Source of the DNA: Halostagnicola sp. A56
GTDB taxonomy: Archaea; Halobacteriota; Halobacteria; Halobacteriales; Natrialbaceae
Direction of reading: 5' to 3'
DNA: 42,389 nucleotides
Assembly: GCF_000691505.1 (NCBI RefSeq)
Contig: NZ_JMIP02000014.1
Coordinates: forward strand, 669,756-712,144
Shown here one piece after another: positions 8,580-17,899 of this stretch; positions within the stretch are counted from its first letter, which is position 1; every line of letters starts with the position of its first letter. The position numbers were made by a program, and so were the translations under genes. Below the pieces are notes generated by a model. It ran no database searches and was not told where the DNA came from. It was given only the letters and a program-made list of their open reading frames with translations.

Positions 8580-8587
<8 letters not shown>
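8489..8587 (-). CDS. 32-residue double zinc-knuckle microprotein
   Basis: This tiny gene starts inside the last codons of the aldehyde dehydrogenase gene (8-nt overlap, ATGACTGA), so its translation is probably coupled to it. It encodes 32 residues beginning MTEPNCPLCGRPT, with CPLCG at 6-10 and CQHCG at 20-24: two CxxC knuckles spaced like a rubredoxin-type zinc ribbon. A fifth cysteine is at 29. Haloarchaea are known to make many CPxCG-type zinc-finger microproteins, several with regulatory phenotypes. Its placement suggests a role linked to proline/glutamate-semialdehyde metabolism, but that is inference. The stop is TAG at 8489-8491. Confidence 0.75.
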
Positions 8588-10115
<1,528 letters not shown>

Positions 10116-10140
10116 ATCGTATCAGTCACGGATCGGCAGG

Positions 10141-10149
10141 GAATAACCA
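10141..10149 (-). promoter_or_regulatory. TATA-like box of the aldehyde dehydrogenase gene
   Basis: GTTATTCC on the minus strand is about 30 bp before the ATG at 10115, consistent with a leaderless or very short-leader mRNA. Confidence 0.45.
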
Positions 10150-10248
10150 CCGCCTCCCATGGTCGGGACCGACTCAGGCGGGGACCACGGTGTCTGTATT
10201 CAGTATGTTTATGTTGCTCACACCGAAACGGACGAACAGAACCGACAC

Positions 10249-10977
10249 ATGAGCAGCACGAGTTCTACAGCGACGACGACGGGGACAGACGGTACGCGAC
10301 TCGCGCTCGAGATTTGGCATCCCGACTGCTGGGGGTTACAGGCGACCGAGGCGGTCGATGCTGGACTGCTCGTCCACACCGTCCACCGAACCGTCGAGGA
10401 AACGGTCAAGGGCCACTTCACCGTCTACGCGGACACGACGGCGCAACTCGACGAGTTCGTCGAATTCGCGAACGAGTCGCCACTGACACACTCGACGGTC
10501 GAACTCGGCCAGCGACCAACCAGCGGGGCACCGGATCCCGGAAACGCGACCCGCGAACTCTTCGTCGAGTACGAGCCGGAACACAGTATCAGTGACACGC
10601 TCGTCTCTCACGGCTTCATTCACGACGCGTCGGTGCGCGTCGAACGCGGGCTCGAGCACTGGCCGGTCTTCGTCGCCGGCGGTCGCCCCGAGATTCAGAG
10701 CCGACTCGAGAGCATCCGAGCCGAGACCGATGCCGAGATCTCGATCAGCAAAATCGCCTCGCCGGCGGGCGACTCGTCGGGAACGCCGGACCGACTCGAT
10801 CGGCTGACGCCCCGCCAACGGGACGCGTTCGAACTCGCCTGCGAGCACAACTACTACGCGTGGCCGCGCGAGATCGACACGCGCGAACTCGCTGACGAAC
10901 TTGGCGTCTCGAAAACGACGCTGCTCGAGCACCTCCGGAAAGCCGAAGCGAAACTGCTCAACCCGGACGAGCCCTGA
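10249..10977 (+). CDS. HTH_10 (bacterio-opsin-activator-like) transcriptional regulator
   Basis: This is a 242-residue regulator typical of haloarchaea. Residues 186-237 are the HTH_10 domain: LTPRQRDAFELACEHNYYAW, then the helix-turn-helix TRELADELGVSKTTLLEHLR. The N-terminal 170 residues are an all-new sensor-like region with no cofactor motif I recognise. The start was set at the ATG at 10249, preceded by a TATA-like TTTATG near 10207. An upstream in-frame GTG or ATG would only add residues across the promoter. It is divergent from the aldehyde dehydrogenase gene and 87 bp upstream of proline dehydrogenase on the same strand, so a local activator or repressor of proline use is the natural guess. 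No direct evidence exists in the sequence. Confidence 0.9.
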   Translation: MSSTSSTATTTGTDGTRLALEIWHPDCWGLQATEAVDAGLLVHTVHRTVEETVKGHFTVYADTTAQLDEFVEFANESPLTHSTVELGQRPTSGAPDPGNATRELFVEYEPEHSISDTLVSHGFIHDASVRVERGLEHWPVFVAGGRPEIQSRLESIRAETDAEISISKIASPAGDSSGTPDRLDRLTPRQRDAFELACEHNYYAWPREIDTRELADELGVSKTTLLEHLRKAEAKLLNPDEP

Positions 10978-11064
10978 TCGGCCCCCAACATTAATTCCTG
11001 CCCCTCCCTACTGAATATTTTGGTCGGGTATCGATTTAGGGGGGTTGCGTGCCACCGACACGAT

Positions 11065-11904
11065 ATGATCCCCCCGATCGCGAGCCGATTCGTCGCCGGA
11101 ACGACCGTGTCCGGCACGCTGAATCACGTCTCCGACTGTAACGAGTCGGGGATGGGTGGCATCGTCAACCTCCTCGGTGAACACTATCACGACCGCGAGC
11201 CCGCGGACGCGGACGCAGACGAGTACTGCCGTCTCGTTTCCGAACTGGCTTCTCGCGGCCTGAACGGGTCCGTCTCGGTCAAACCGTCCCAGATCGGGAT
11301 CGACGTCGGCCCCGAGGTCTTCACGGAGAACTTCGAACGGATCGTCGATGTCGCGGCCGACGAAGACATCTTCGTCTGGTGTGATATGGAAGATCACACG
11401 ACGACTGACACGACCTTAGACGCCGTCGAATCGACGGCCCAGGACCATCCCCACGGCGTTGGCGTCGCCATTCAGGCGAACCTCAAACGCACGGGCGACG
11501 ACCTGCGCCGCCTCGCCGACGTTCCCGCGGCGGTCCGACTGGTTAAAGGAGCCTACGACGAGCCGTCCTCGGTCGCCTACAAGCAGAAAGAAGCCGTCAA
11601 CGAGGCGTATATCGAGCATCTCGAGTTCCTGTTCCGGGAGTTCGATCAGGGTATCGCGGTCGGAAGCCACGATCTGACGATGCTCGAGACTGCGATCGAC
11701 CTTCACAAGGAGCACGACACCCCCTTCGAGATCCAGATGCTCATGGGCGTTCGCGAGGACGCCCAGCGAGACCTCGCCACGAAGGGCTACGAGGTCAATC
11801 AGTACATTCCCTACGGCGACAAGTGGATGCAGTACTTCTACCGTCGGATCCGCGAGCGAAAGGAAAACGCCTTGTTCGCGCTTCGGGCCGTCGTCGGCGT
11901 CTGA
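11065..11904 (+). CDS. Proline dehydrogenase
   Basis: This FAD enzyme (279 residues) oxidises L-proline to pyrroline-5-carboxylate and feeds electrons to the quinone pool. Its size matches the monofunctional PRODH/PutA barrel domain. Visible elements are NLLGEHY, SVKPSQIG (71-78), CDMEDH, VAIQANLKR, RLVKGAYDE, EIQMLMGVRE and the substrate-binding tail YRRIRERKEN. The ATG at 11065 gives the usual N-terminus MIPPIASRFVAG; an in-frame GTG/ATG at 11020 lies over the promoter. It stands between the HTH_10 regulator and the PutP transport unit, all on the plus strand, and supplies the substrate of the divergent dehydrogenase. Confidence 0.95.
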   Translation: MIPPIASRFVAGTTVSGTLNHVSDCNESGMGGIVNLLGEHYHDREPADADADEYCRLVSELASRGLNGSVSVKPSQIGIDVGPEVFTENFERIVDVAADEDIFVWCDMEDHTTTDTTLDAVESTAQDHPHGVGVAIQANLKRTGDDLRRLADVPAAVRLVKGAYDEPSSVAYKQKEAVNEAYIEHLEFLFREFDQGIAVGSHDLTMLETAIDLHKEHDTPFEIQMLMGVREDAQRDLATKGYEVNQYIPYGDKWMQYFYRRIRERKENALFALRAVVGV

Positions 11905-12109
11905 CTGACCCGGTTTTGCTCTATCGCGCGCGAGACGCGTTTGTCGGTTCCGACTCGAGACACGCTTCCCGAGAGTTTCTCGACTCGACGGAAGCACCTC
12001 GTAATGCCCCGCGATCGACCGCTGGAAACGATCTCACTGCGGGACGACAGCAACAGCGCTCTCCTCGAGACGACTAATTCGCCACCAAAAAAGGGGCAAA
12101 TTCGGTACG

Positions 12110-12134
12110 TTTATGTGTGGGTGGTAAGCACACA
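12110..12134 (+). promoter_or_regulatory. Promoter and inverted repeat of the put transport operon
   Basis: TTTATG at 12110-12115 is centred about 28 bp before the ATG at 12140, implying a leaderless mRNA that starts with the small protein. TGTGTG at 12114-12119 and CACACA at 12129-12134 form an inverted repeat between the TATA box and the start, a likely place for a repressor to bind. Confidence 0.5.
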
Positions 12135-12139
12135 CCTGT

Positions 12140-12286
12140 ATGCCTGAGAGTGGATCGGTCGAATTAGTCTGGTTATTCGGACCCTTCGCCATGTATCTCG
12201 TGATGCTCGGCGTATACTACGTGTGGGAAGGGAAACGGGAAAAGAAGATACGCAACCGCTACGAGGAAACGAACCATGGTCAGTGA
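12140..12286 (+). CDS. Small one-helix accessory protein of the PutP symporter
   Basis: This 48-residue protein opens with a short polar stretch (MPESGSVEL). A hydrophobic helix from about residue 9 to 28 (VWLFGPFAMYLVMLGVYYVW) follows, then a basic tail (KREKKIRNR). It should sit in the membrane with its positive end inside. Its last 11 bases overlap the start of putP in another frame, so the two are almost certainly co-translated. Tiny proteins of this kind precede other sodium:solute symporters and are thought to be accessory subunits. Here the role is inferred from position, size and topology. The TATA box at 12110 makes its ATG the first codon of the operon mRNA. Confidence 0.8.
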   Translation: MPESGSVELVWLFGPFAMYLVMLGVYYVWEGKREKKIRNRYEETNHGQ

Positions 12287-13964
12287 GGGACTCGCCGGCT
12301 CGGCCGGGATCTGGGTTCTCGGGACGTTCGCGGTGTATCTCCTCGTCCTCCTCGGGATCGGACTCTACTCCTCCCGACTCATGGACTCGGTCGACGACTA
12401 CGTCATCGGCGGACGAAGCATCGGCCCGGTCGTCACGGGGTTCTCCGAACGCGCCTCCGAGATGAGCGGGTGGCTCACGCTTGGCGTTCCGAGCGACGCG
12501 TTCGGAACCGGTGTGATGGCCTTCTACAACGGGCTCGGGATGATCCCCGCCGACCTATTCGCGTGGGCCGGGATCGCAAAGCGTCTCCGGAAGTACACGG
12601 AGATCGTGAAGGCGGTCACGCTGCCGACCTTTTTCGAGACGCGGCTGCAGGACGATACCGGGTACGTCAAAGGCGTCTCTGCGATCGTCCTAATGATCTT
12701 CGAGGGAGGATACGTGGGCGCACAGATCGTCGCCGCCGGGACGCTGCTCGAGGTTCTCACCGGCGTCTCCTCGGTGGTCGGGATCCTCGTCGGCGGCGTC
12801 ATCGTCGTCGGTTACACCATGCTCGGCGGCTACTTCGCCGTTGCGTGGTCCGACTACGTACAGGGCGCGATCATCCTCGCCGCGTTCATCATCCTGCCGA
12901 TCATCGCGTTTACCAACTACGGGCTCCCGTTCGGCGAACTCGCCTCCGTCGGGAGTTCCTACACGAGCGTCACGGCCGGCATGACTGGCTGGGCGGCCAT
13001 CTTCGGTATTATCAGTTACGCGGCCATCGGGCTCGGTATCCCCGGGAACCCACACGTGATGGTCCGGTTCATGGGAATCGACGAGGTCAAGAACATCCGT
13101 CTCGCCGCCCTCGTCGCCCAGCTGTTCATGTTCATCGCCTACATCGGCGCCGGCTTCGTCGGATTGTACGCGCTGGTCGCCTTCGGTCAGGGCGGCATCG
13201 AGGACCCGAACAACGTCATGCCGCTGCTCACGCTCGAGTTCTTCCCCGGTGCGATCGCGGGAATCATCCTGGCGGCCGCGCTCGCCGCGATGATGTCCAG
13301 TGCGGACTCACAGCTGCTCGTCGCCACGAGCGCTATCGTCGAGGATGTCTACCACGGGTACGTCAATCCGGACGCGAGTCAGGAGACGCTCGTTCGCTAC
13401 TCCCAGTACGTCACGCTTGGGCTCGGAGCGGCGAGCGTCGCGTTCGCTTTCCTCGCACAGAACACGCCGATCTACACGCTCGTCCTCGACTACGCGTGGG
13501 GCGGCCTCGGTGCGGCCATCGGACCGACGCTCATCGCGGCCGTGTGGTGGAAACGGGTCACCGCGACGGGATCCGTCGCGAGCATGATCGTCGGCACGAC
13601 GACGATGATCCTCTGGACACAACTGTCGACCGTCCTCGAACTGGCCGGGCTCATGGGGTCCGTCGAGGGGTCGGCGTTCCTCACGGGACTGATCGGGGTC
13701 TACGGGCTCTTCCCCGCGTTCATCCTCTCGACGGCGACGCTCATCGTCGTCTCGCTTTTGACGACGCCGCCGGAGGATATCGACGATCATTTCGATTCCT
13801 TCAACAAACCGCTCTCGGCTCTTTCGAGCGCCGACGGTCCGACCGGTACCCCTGACTACGTGACCGACGGCGGCCGCGACATCGATCCCAAGGCCGTCAC
13901 GGAAACCGATACCATTCGCGCACACGTGAGGGGCAGCGAGTACTGGGACGAGGGTGACGAGTAA
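12276..13964 (+). CDS. putP: Sodium/proline symporter PutP (SSS family)
   Basis: This is a 562-residue integral membrane symporter of the sodium:solute symporter family, expected to have about 13 helices. It drives proline uptake with the sodium gradient. Recognisable parts are the helix-2 element ASEMSGWLTLGVP (60-72), IAKRLRKYTE with TLPTFFETR, and a late hydrophilic tail of about 65 residues after the last helix. The position equivalent to the sodium-site Asp55 of E. coli PutP appears to be Glu62 here. The neighbouring proline dehydrogenase and semialdehyde dehydrogenase genes support proline as substrate. It overlaps the small upstream gene by 11 nt, and its TAA stop abuts the ATG of the next gene with no gap. 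Confidence 0.92.
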   Translation: MVSEGLAGSAGIWVLGTFAVYLLVLLGIGLYSSRLMDSVDDYVIGGRSIGPVVTGFSERASEMSGWLTLGVPSDAFGTGVMAFYNGLGMIPADLFAWAGIAKRLRKYTEIVKAVTLPTFFETRLQDDTGYVKGVSAIVLMIFEGGYVGAQIVAAGTLLEVLTGVSSVVGILVGGVIVVGYTMLGGYFAVAWSDYVQGAIILAAFIILPIIAFTNYGLPFGELASVGSSYTSVTAGMTGWAAIFGIISYAAIGLGIPGNPHVMVRFMGIDEVKNIRLAALVAQLFMFIAYIGAGFVGLYALVAFGQGGIEDPNNVMPLLTLEFFPGAIAGIILAAALAAMMSSADSQLLVATSAIVEDVYHGYVNPDASQETLVRYSQYVTLGLGAASVAFAFLAQNTPIYTLVLDYAWGGLGAAIGPTLIAAVWWKRVTATGSVASMIVGTTTMILWTQLSTVLELAGLMGSVEGSAFLTGLIGVYGLFPAFILSTATLIVVSLLTTPPEDIDDHFDSFNKPLSALSSADGPTGTPDYVTDGGRDIDPKAVTETDTIRAHVRGSEYWDEGDE

Positions 13965-14477
13965 ATGAGCGACGCGCGTCGGCAGTCTGTCGAGCCCGCG
14001 ACCATCACGGGCCAGCGGCGCGAACGCGCGGCCCTCACCGTCATCGAGCCGATGGTGACGCGCGAGGACGTCGACTCGAGTGGTCGCGTCGGTGCCGTCG
14101 CGTACCCATACCGGATCTACGACGCTGTTGCGACGATCGAACGGCCACTGATTTCGGCGCGCGACATCGAGTACGTCGTCAGCGTCGACCGCTCTCGTCG
14201 GCTCGCCGTTCGGGCTGACGTGTTTCCTGAGACCGTTACGGAAACCGTCGACGACGTGCTCGTCCTCCCGTCCGAACTCTCCGACGTGCAAGTCCGAGAC
14301 AAGGCCGAAGACGCGGTGTTCACGTGGACCCTCCGGAAAGTCGCCGTCGGCTCCGCCCCGGAACTGACCTTCGAACGGTCGGTCGACGCCCACAAACTGT
14401 TCTGGATCGCGTCCCGACCCGACGGGGACGTCATCGTCGATAGCGTCCGCGGTACGGAGATGCCGCTAACGGACTGA
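13965..14477 (+). CDS. Uncharacterised soluble protein coupled to PutP
   Basis: I do not recognise this 170-residue protein. It begins immediately after the putP stop (TAAATG), so it is translated together with the symporter. It has no signal peptide or membrane segment, and looks like a mixed alpha/beta cytoplasmic protein with many short beta-forming stretches (YVVSVD, RLAVRAD, VLVLPSEL, FTWTLRKVAVG). It contains no cysteine and no nucleotide-binding motif. Being third in a symporter operon, it could regulate transport, help assembly or handle proline, but none of these can be read from the sequence. Codon use resembles the neighbours. Confidence 0.8.
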   Translation: MSDARRQSVEPATITGQRRERAALTVIEPMVTREDVDSSGRVGAVAYPYRIYDAVATIERPLISARDIEYVVSVDRSRRLAVRADVFPETVTETVDDVLVLPSELSDVQVRDKAEDAVFTWTLRKVAVGSAPELTFERSVDAHKLFWIASRPDGDVIVDSVRGTEMPLTD

Positions 14478-14690
14478 GGCGAAACCCTCCACTTGGTCGC
14501 CTCCCTGCGTGATCGCTCGTCTCGAGACTGCTCGTCGATCCGGATTCGTTGGCCGGTTCCGCTCCGTATATCGACGCGGGATCTCCAACCCCGGATCCGA
14601 TCGTACAGGCGTCTGTCCCGAGACGGCGAAAAGCACCACTCGAGAAGCGAGTTCCGTTACGCTCTTTTCGGTGTGTCCGCGTTCGCCACT

Positions 14691-15587
14691 ATGGACGATC
14701 CTCGCTCGGAAATCGTTCTCTTCGTGCCGTCGTTCGCAGCGATTCTCTGGGGTGGAATGTACGTCGTCAGTAAATGGGGCTTTCAGTCGATTCCTCCGGT
14801 AACGCTGGCGTTTCTACGGGTTTTTATCGGCGCGACCGTCCTTCTCGGACTGGTTCGCGTCGCGTACCCCCGACGGTCGTTTACTCGCAGGGACTGGCGG
14901 GGATTCGCCGTCCTCGGCGTCTGGGTCGCGGTCACGATGGGGACGCAGTTCGCCGGAACAGACCTGACGACGGCGAGCGAGGGATCACTCATAACCGTCC
15001 TCACGCCCGTCTTCACGCTGGGTCTCGGCGTCGCCCTTCTCGGGGAAGAACTCACGCCTCGCAAACTCGCCGGCACGGCTCTCGCGATCGGAGGTACGGT
15101 TTTCGTCCTCGCCGGTCAGTACGAACTAGCGACGATCGGGGCGGAAAGCGCAGCGGGGATCGGCTTTCTCGTCATCGCGAGCGCCGGATGGGCGGCCTAC
15201 ACGGTGTGTGGAAAGCCGCTGATTCGTCGGTATTCGGCCCTCGAGACCGCGACGTACTCGACGGTGCTCGCAGTTCCGCTGCTAGCGATACTGGTACCGG
15301 TCGAACTCCGGTTTACGGACGCGACGATACGATCGGTTTCGGTAACCGGACCGCTCGTGGCAGCCGTCCTCTATCTGGGGGTGCTGAGTACCGCCGTCGC
15401 CTGGTACTGTTGGTACAAGGGGATGGAAGTCACCGACGCGGGAACGGTTGCGGTGTTCTTTTTCGCCCAACCGATCGTCGGTGCGGCACTCGGTGCCGTG
15501 GTACTGGGCGAATCGATCGGCACTGAATTCTTCATCGGTGGACTACTCATGGCGCTCGGCGTGTACGTCGTGACTACCGCCTCGTGA
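14691..15587 (+). CDS. EamA/DMT-family transporter
   Basis: This is a 298-residue permease of the drug/metabolite transporter superfamily with ten predicted helices in two EamA repeats. The repeats are visible: FAAILWGGMYVVSKWGF with LTPVFTLGLGVALLGEELTP in the first half, and ASAGWAAYTVCGKPL with FFAQPIVGAALGAVVLGESI in the second. Such proteins export amino acids, nucleosides or other small metabolites; the substrate cannot be told here. The ATG at 14691 starts just before the first helix. Longer in-frame extensions upstream are arginine-rich and not membrane-like. Confidence 0.92.
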   Translation: MDDPRSEIVLFVPSFAAILWGGMYVVSKWGFQSIPPVTLAFLRVFIGATVLLGLVRVAYPRRSFTRRDWRGFAVLGVWVAVTMGTQFAGTDLTTASEGSLITVLTPVFTLGLGVALLGEELTPRKLAGTALAIGGTVFVLAGQYELATIGAESAAGIGFLVIASAGWAAYTVCGKPLIRRYSALETATYSTVLAVPLLAILVPVELRFTDATIRSVSVTGPLVAAVLYLGVLSTAVAWYCWYKGMEVTDAGTVAVFFFAQPIVGAALGAVVLGESIGTEFFIGGLLMALGVYVVTTAS

Positions 15588-16350
15588 TCGCACCGACCTC
15601 GTCTCCCTCACGAGCGATCGATCCGATCGCCGAAGGTCAACTCGCGAACGGCAGCCGTAGTCCCCGACGCTCGACGCTCGCCGTCGCGTTTCGGCCTCTC
15701 AGCCCGGTAGCTTCTCTCGGTCGACCCCGGTTACCGATTCCACCTATTCGGATCGCCTGCCAAATATATCAAAAATAAGTTCATGATTGCTTTCGTACTA
15801 TTACAGGCATACATCGGTTAAATGATATCGAATCGCGGCGACCGAGTACGGCGACTCACAGCTCGAGAGCTCGCTTCATCCGTCGATCCGCTCACTACGA
15901 GTACGGAAACGCTTCGGGGCCCTCATATCGCGGTGTCGCGGCCGGTCGGGAACGACGAGCGATCACCGGAGGTTGCTCCGACAAACGATTCGAGGCGTCG
16001 TCCTTCTGCGACTAACCGCGTTACGACACTCCATCACCGTTTGCGCGAGTCACGATCTTCCGGCGAGGAGGTACGGCTCTCGAGCAACCCAGCCCGAACC
16101 GATCGCCGTTCCAGTGGGATAGGGGGCTGCGAACGTCGTGGCGACCGCAATTAACCATATGAGTATTGACTAGATGGTGTATACATACAAGTACTATCAT
16201 ATTCAAATCCCCATAACGTGCGCCGGTCAATAGCTCGAGTCGAGCCGATCGCGCGGAACGTAACGCCGTCGACACAACCGATGTCACACGCCTCGAGCGA
16301 ACCGACTGCCGTCTCCTCATCTGGTGAGCGACCCGACAAGTTCGGGGGAA

Positions 16351-16378
16351 GTGTGGATTCCCTGTTGGAAATCCACAC
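16351..16378. promoter_or_regulatory. Hairpin in an AT-rich leader region
   Basis: GTGTGGATT at 16351-16359 pairs with AATCCACAC at 16370-16378 around a 10-nt loop, about 105 bp before the Tat-protein gene. It may be an operator or the scar of an element. Confidence 0.4.
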
Positions 16379-16448
16379 GGCGTTATCAATCCTCTCTTAT
16401 GACTTATTACATCCACCAATTACCTACATATTTTTATCCTAGAAAAGA

Positions 16449-16459
16449 TTTTTATTATA
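16449..16459 (+). promoter_or_regulatory. TATA-like box of the orphan Tat protein
   Basis: TTTTTATTATA is centred about 29 bp before the ATG at 16483. This fixes the start and implies a leaderless mRNA. Confidence 0.6.
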
Positions 16460-16482
16460 CGCCGTTGGAAAGTCACTTGCCC

Positions 16483-17217
16483 ATGGAGTATACTCGACGA
16501 AAGGCGCTACTGGCCGCAGGTGGATCGCTCGCGACCGTATTCGCCACCGGACAGGTGGCAGGCGACAGGCGGAGGTCGCGTTCACGAGACCGCAACCCAA
16601 CGAGTTCCGACGGAAGCGTCGATGGATGGCCTACGGACGATTTCGACCGAATCGACACGCCACCGTACGAAATCGAGGCGGAAGACTGCGGGTTCGGGTC
16701 GGACAACGAACGCGACCCGCTCTATCTCTGCGACGAGATGCCCGCCGCGCCGTCACTCGAGTTCGAGTACGAGGCGACGAGCCGATCGATATCGATCGAC
16801 GGCGGCCTCGGGAGCGGCGATGGCGGCGACGGAAATCCGCAATTGTTTACGGCGCTGCTCACCGACGAGACCGACCTCGAGCGCGTCGACCTCGAAACCA
16901 CCACCCCGGCGACGGCGTTGCTCAAACGGACCGATTTCGCGGAGCAGGCGGTTCTGATCGTCCAGACCGGCTGGGGCTCGAGCGCCGAAACGCCGTACAT
17001 AAAGCGGATCGAGGAGACCGACGATGGCATCCACGCGTTCGGCTGCTACCGCCGTCCGTGCCTGACGACGACGGACTATACGTACCGAACGGGTGTTGCC
17101 CGGTTCGAGCGACCCGACGAACTCGAGTCGGGGCTGACCAGTCTAACCGTCGACCCGGAGACGCGGGTCAACGTCGCCACCGGGGAAGGCATCGTTACGA
17201 TTACCGACGGCTGGTAG
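16483..17217 (+). CDS. Orphan Tat-exported protein with four cysteines
   Basis: I do not recognise this 244-residue protein as a named family. The N-terminus (TRRKALLAAGGSLATVFATG, 4-23) is a twin-arginine signal; no lipobox cysteine follows. Right after it comes an unusual basic patch (DRRRSRSRDR, 28-37), then an acidic globular part of about 190 residues. Cys69, Cys83, Cys188 and Cys193 could form two disulfides or a metal site outside the cell. The second half has beta-rich stretches ending in VNVATGEGIVTITDGW. It stands alone between a long non-coding gap and the convergent cyclophilin gene. The TATA box at 16449 supports the start chosen. Function unknown. Confidence 0.75.
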   Translation: MEYTRRKALLAAGGSLATVFATGQVAGDRRRSRSRDRNPTSSDGSVDGWPTDDFDRIDTPPYEIEAEDCGFGSDNERDPLYLCDEMPAAPSLEFEYEATSRSISIDGGLGSGDGGDGNPQLFTALLTDETDLERVDLETTTPATALLKRTDFAEQAVLIVQTGWGSSAETPYIKRIEETDDGIHAFGCYRRPCLTTTDYTYRTGVARFERPDELESGLTSLTVDPETRVNVATGEGIVTITDGW

Positions 17218-17286
17218 GTAACCATACCGGACGAACGCGGGTAACTCGTGAAAAATTGTTTCGGACTCGGCCGCAGTCGGAGTACC

Positions 17287-17805
17287 TTACTCGTAGTCGA
17301 CCGAAACCGACTCGAGGACGACGTCGTCTTTCGGCTGGTCGTTCGCGTTCGTGTCGACGTCTCCGAGTTCGTGGACGACATCCATGCCGTCGGTGACTTT
17401 TCCGAAGACTGCGTGGCGGTCGTCGAGGTGGGGCTGTGGAGCGAGGGTGATGAAGAACTGCGACCCGTTGGTGTCGGGGCCGGAGTTGGCCATACTCAGG
17501 ATGCCCTCGTCGTCGTGGCGCAGGTCGTCGTGGAACTCGTCGTCGAACTGGTAGCCGGGGCCGCCGCGACCGGTTTCGGTCGGGTCGCCGCCCTGGATCA
17601 TGAAGTCCTCGATGATCCGGTGGAAGGCCACGTCGTCGTACAGCGGCTCGCCCTCGACCTCCTCGCCCGTCTCGGGGTCTTCCCAGGTCTTGGCGCCTGT
17701 CGCCAGCCCGACGAAGTTGTCGACGGTCCGCGGCGCGCGGTCGTCGTACAGTTCGACGTCGATGTCGCCACGGTTCGTGTGCAGCGTCGCAGTAACGTCT
17801 CCCAT
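17287..17805 (-). CDS. Cyclophilin-type peptidyl-prolyl cis-trans isomerase
   Basis: This 172-residue cytoplasmic folding helper speeds proline isomerisation in proteins. The cyclophilin core is clear: FHRIIEDFMIQGGDP (61-75, catalytic Arg63), LSMANSGPDTNGSQFFIT (103-120), and HAVFGKVTDG (131-140). The start ATG at 17805 gives the compact bacterial/archaeal length. An ATG 15 codons upstream at 17850 lies in the region shared with the divergent deacylase gene and adds no domain. Confidence 0.95.
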   Translation of the reverse strand: MGDVTATLHTNRGDIDVELYDDRAPRTVDNFVGLATGAKTWEDPETGEEVEGEPLYDDVAFHRIIEDFMIQGGDPTETGRGGPGYQFDDEFHDDLRHDDEGILSMANSGPDTNGSQFFITLAPQPHLDDRHAVFGKVTDGMDVVHELGDVDTNANDQPKDDVVLESVSVDYE

Positions 17806-17899
17806 ATCACTCGAGACGGGCGGCCGAGTGAAAACGGTAGTGGTCTCCATCGGATTCGGCGACCGCAGCTACATACTGCTGGCCGTGAAACGGCTTCGT

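Larger units (their letters stand above)
15588..16482. other. 895-bp region without a supported gene
   Basis: No frame here looks coding. The open frames are short and rich in Arg, Ser and Thr, with no hydrophobic core. The last 350 bp turn AT-rich and hold a 9-bp hairpin (16351-16378) and the promoter of the next gene. An AT-rich patch with ATATATC near 15760 could be another promoter, but nothing convincing follows it. Confidence 0.6.

Noticed and set aside
12470..13855. 461-codon alternative frame inside putP
   Set aside because: The putP frame is hydrophobic with clear symporter motifs; this one is an Arg/His-rich shadow.
15822..16154. 110-codon frame in the gene-free interval
   Set aside because: Arg/Ser/Thr-rich, no hydrophobic core; no promoter spacing that fits its ATG.
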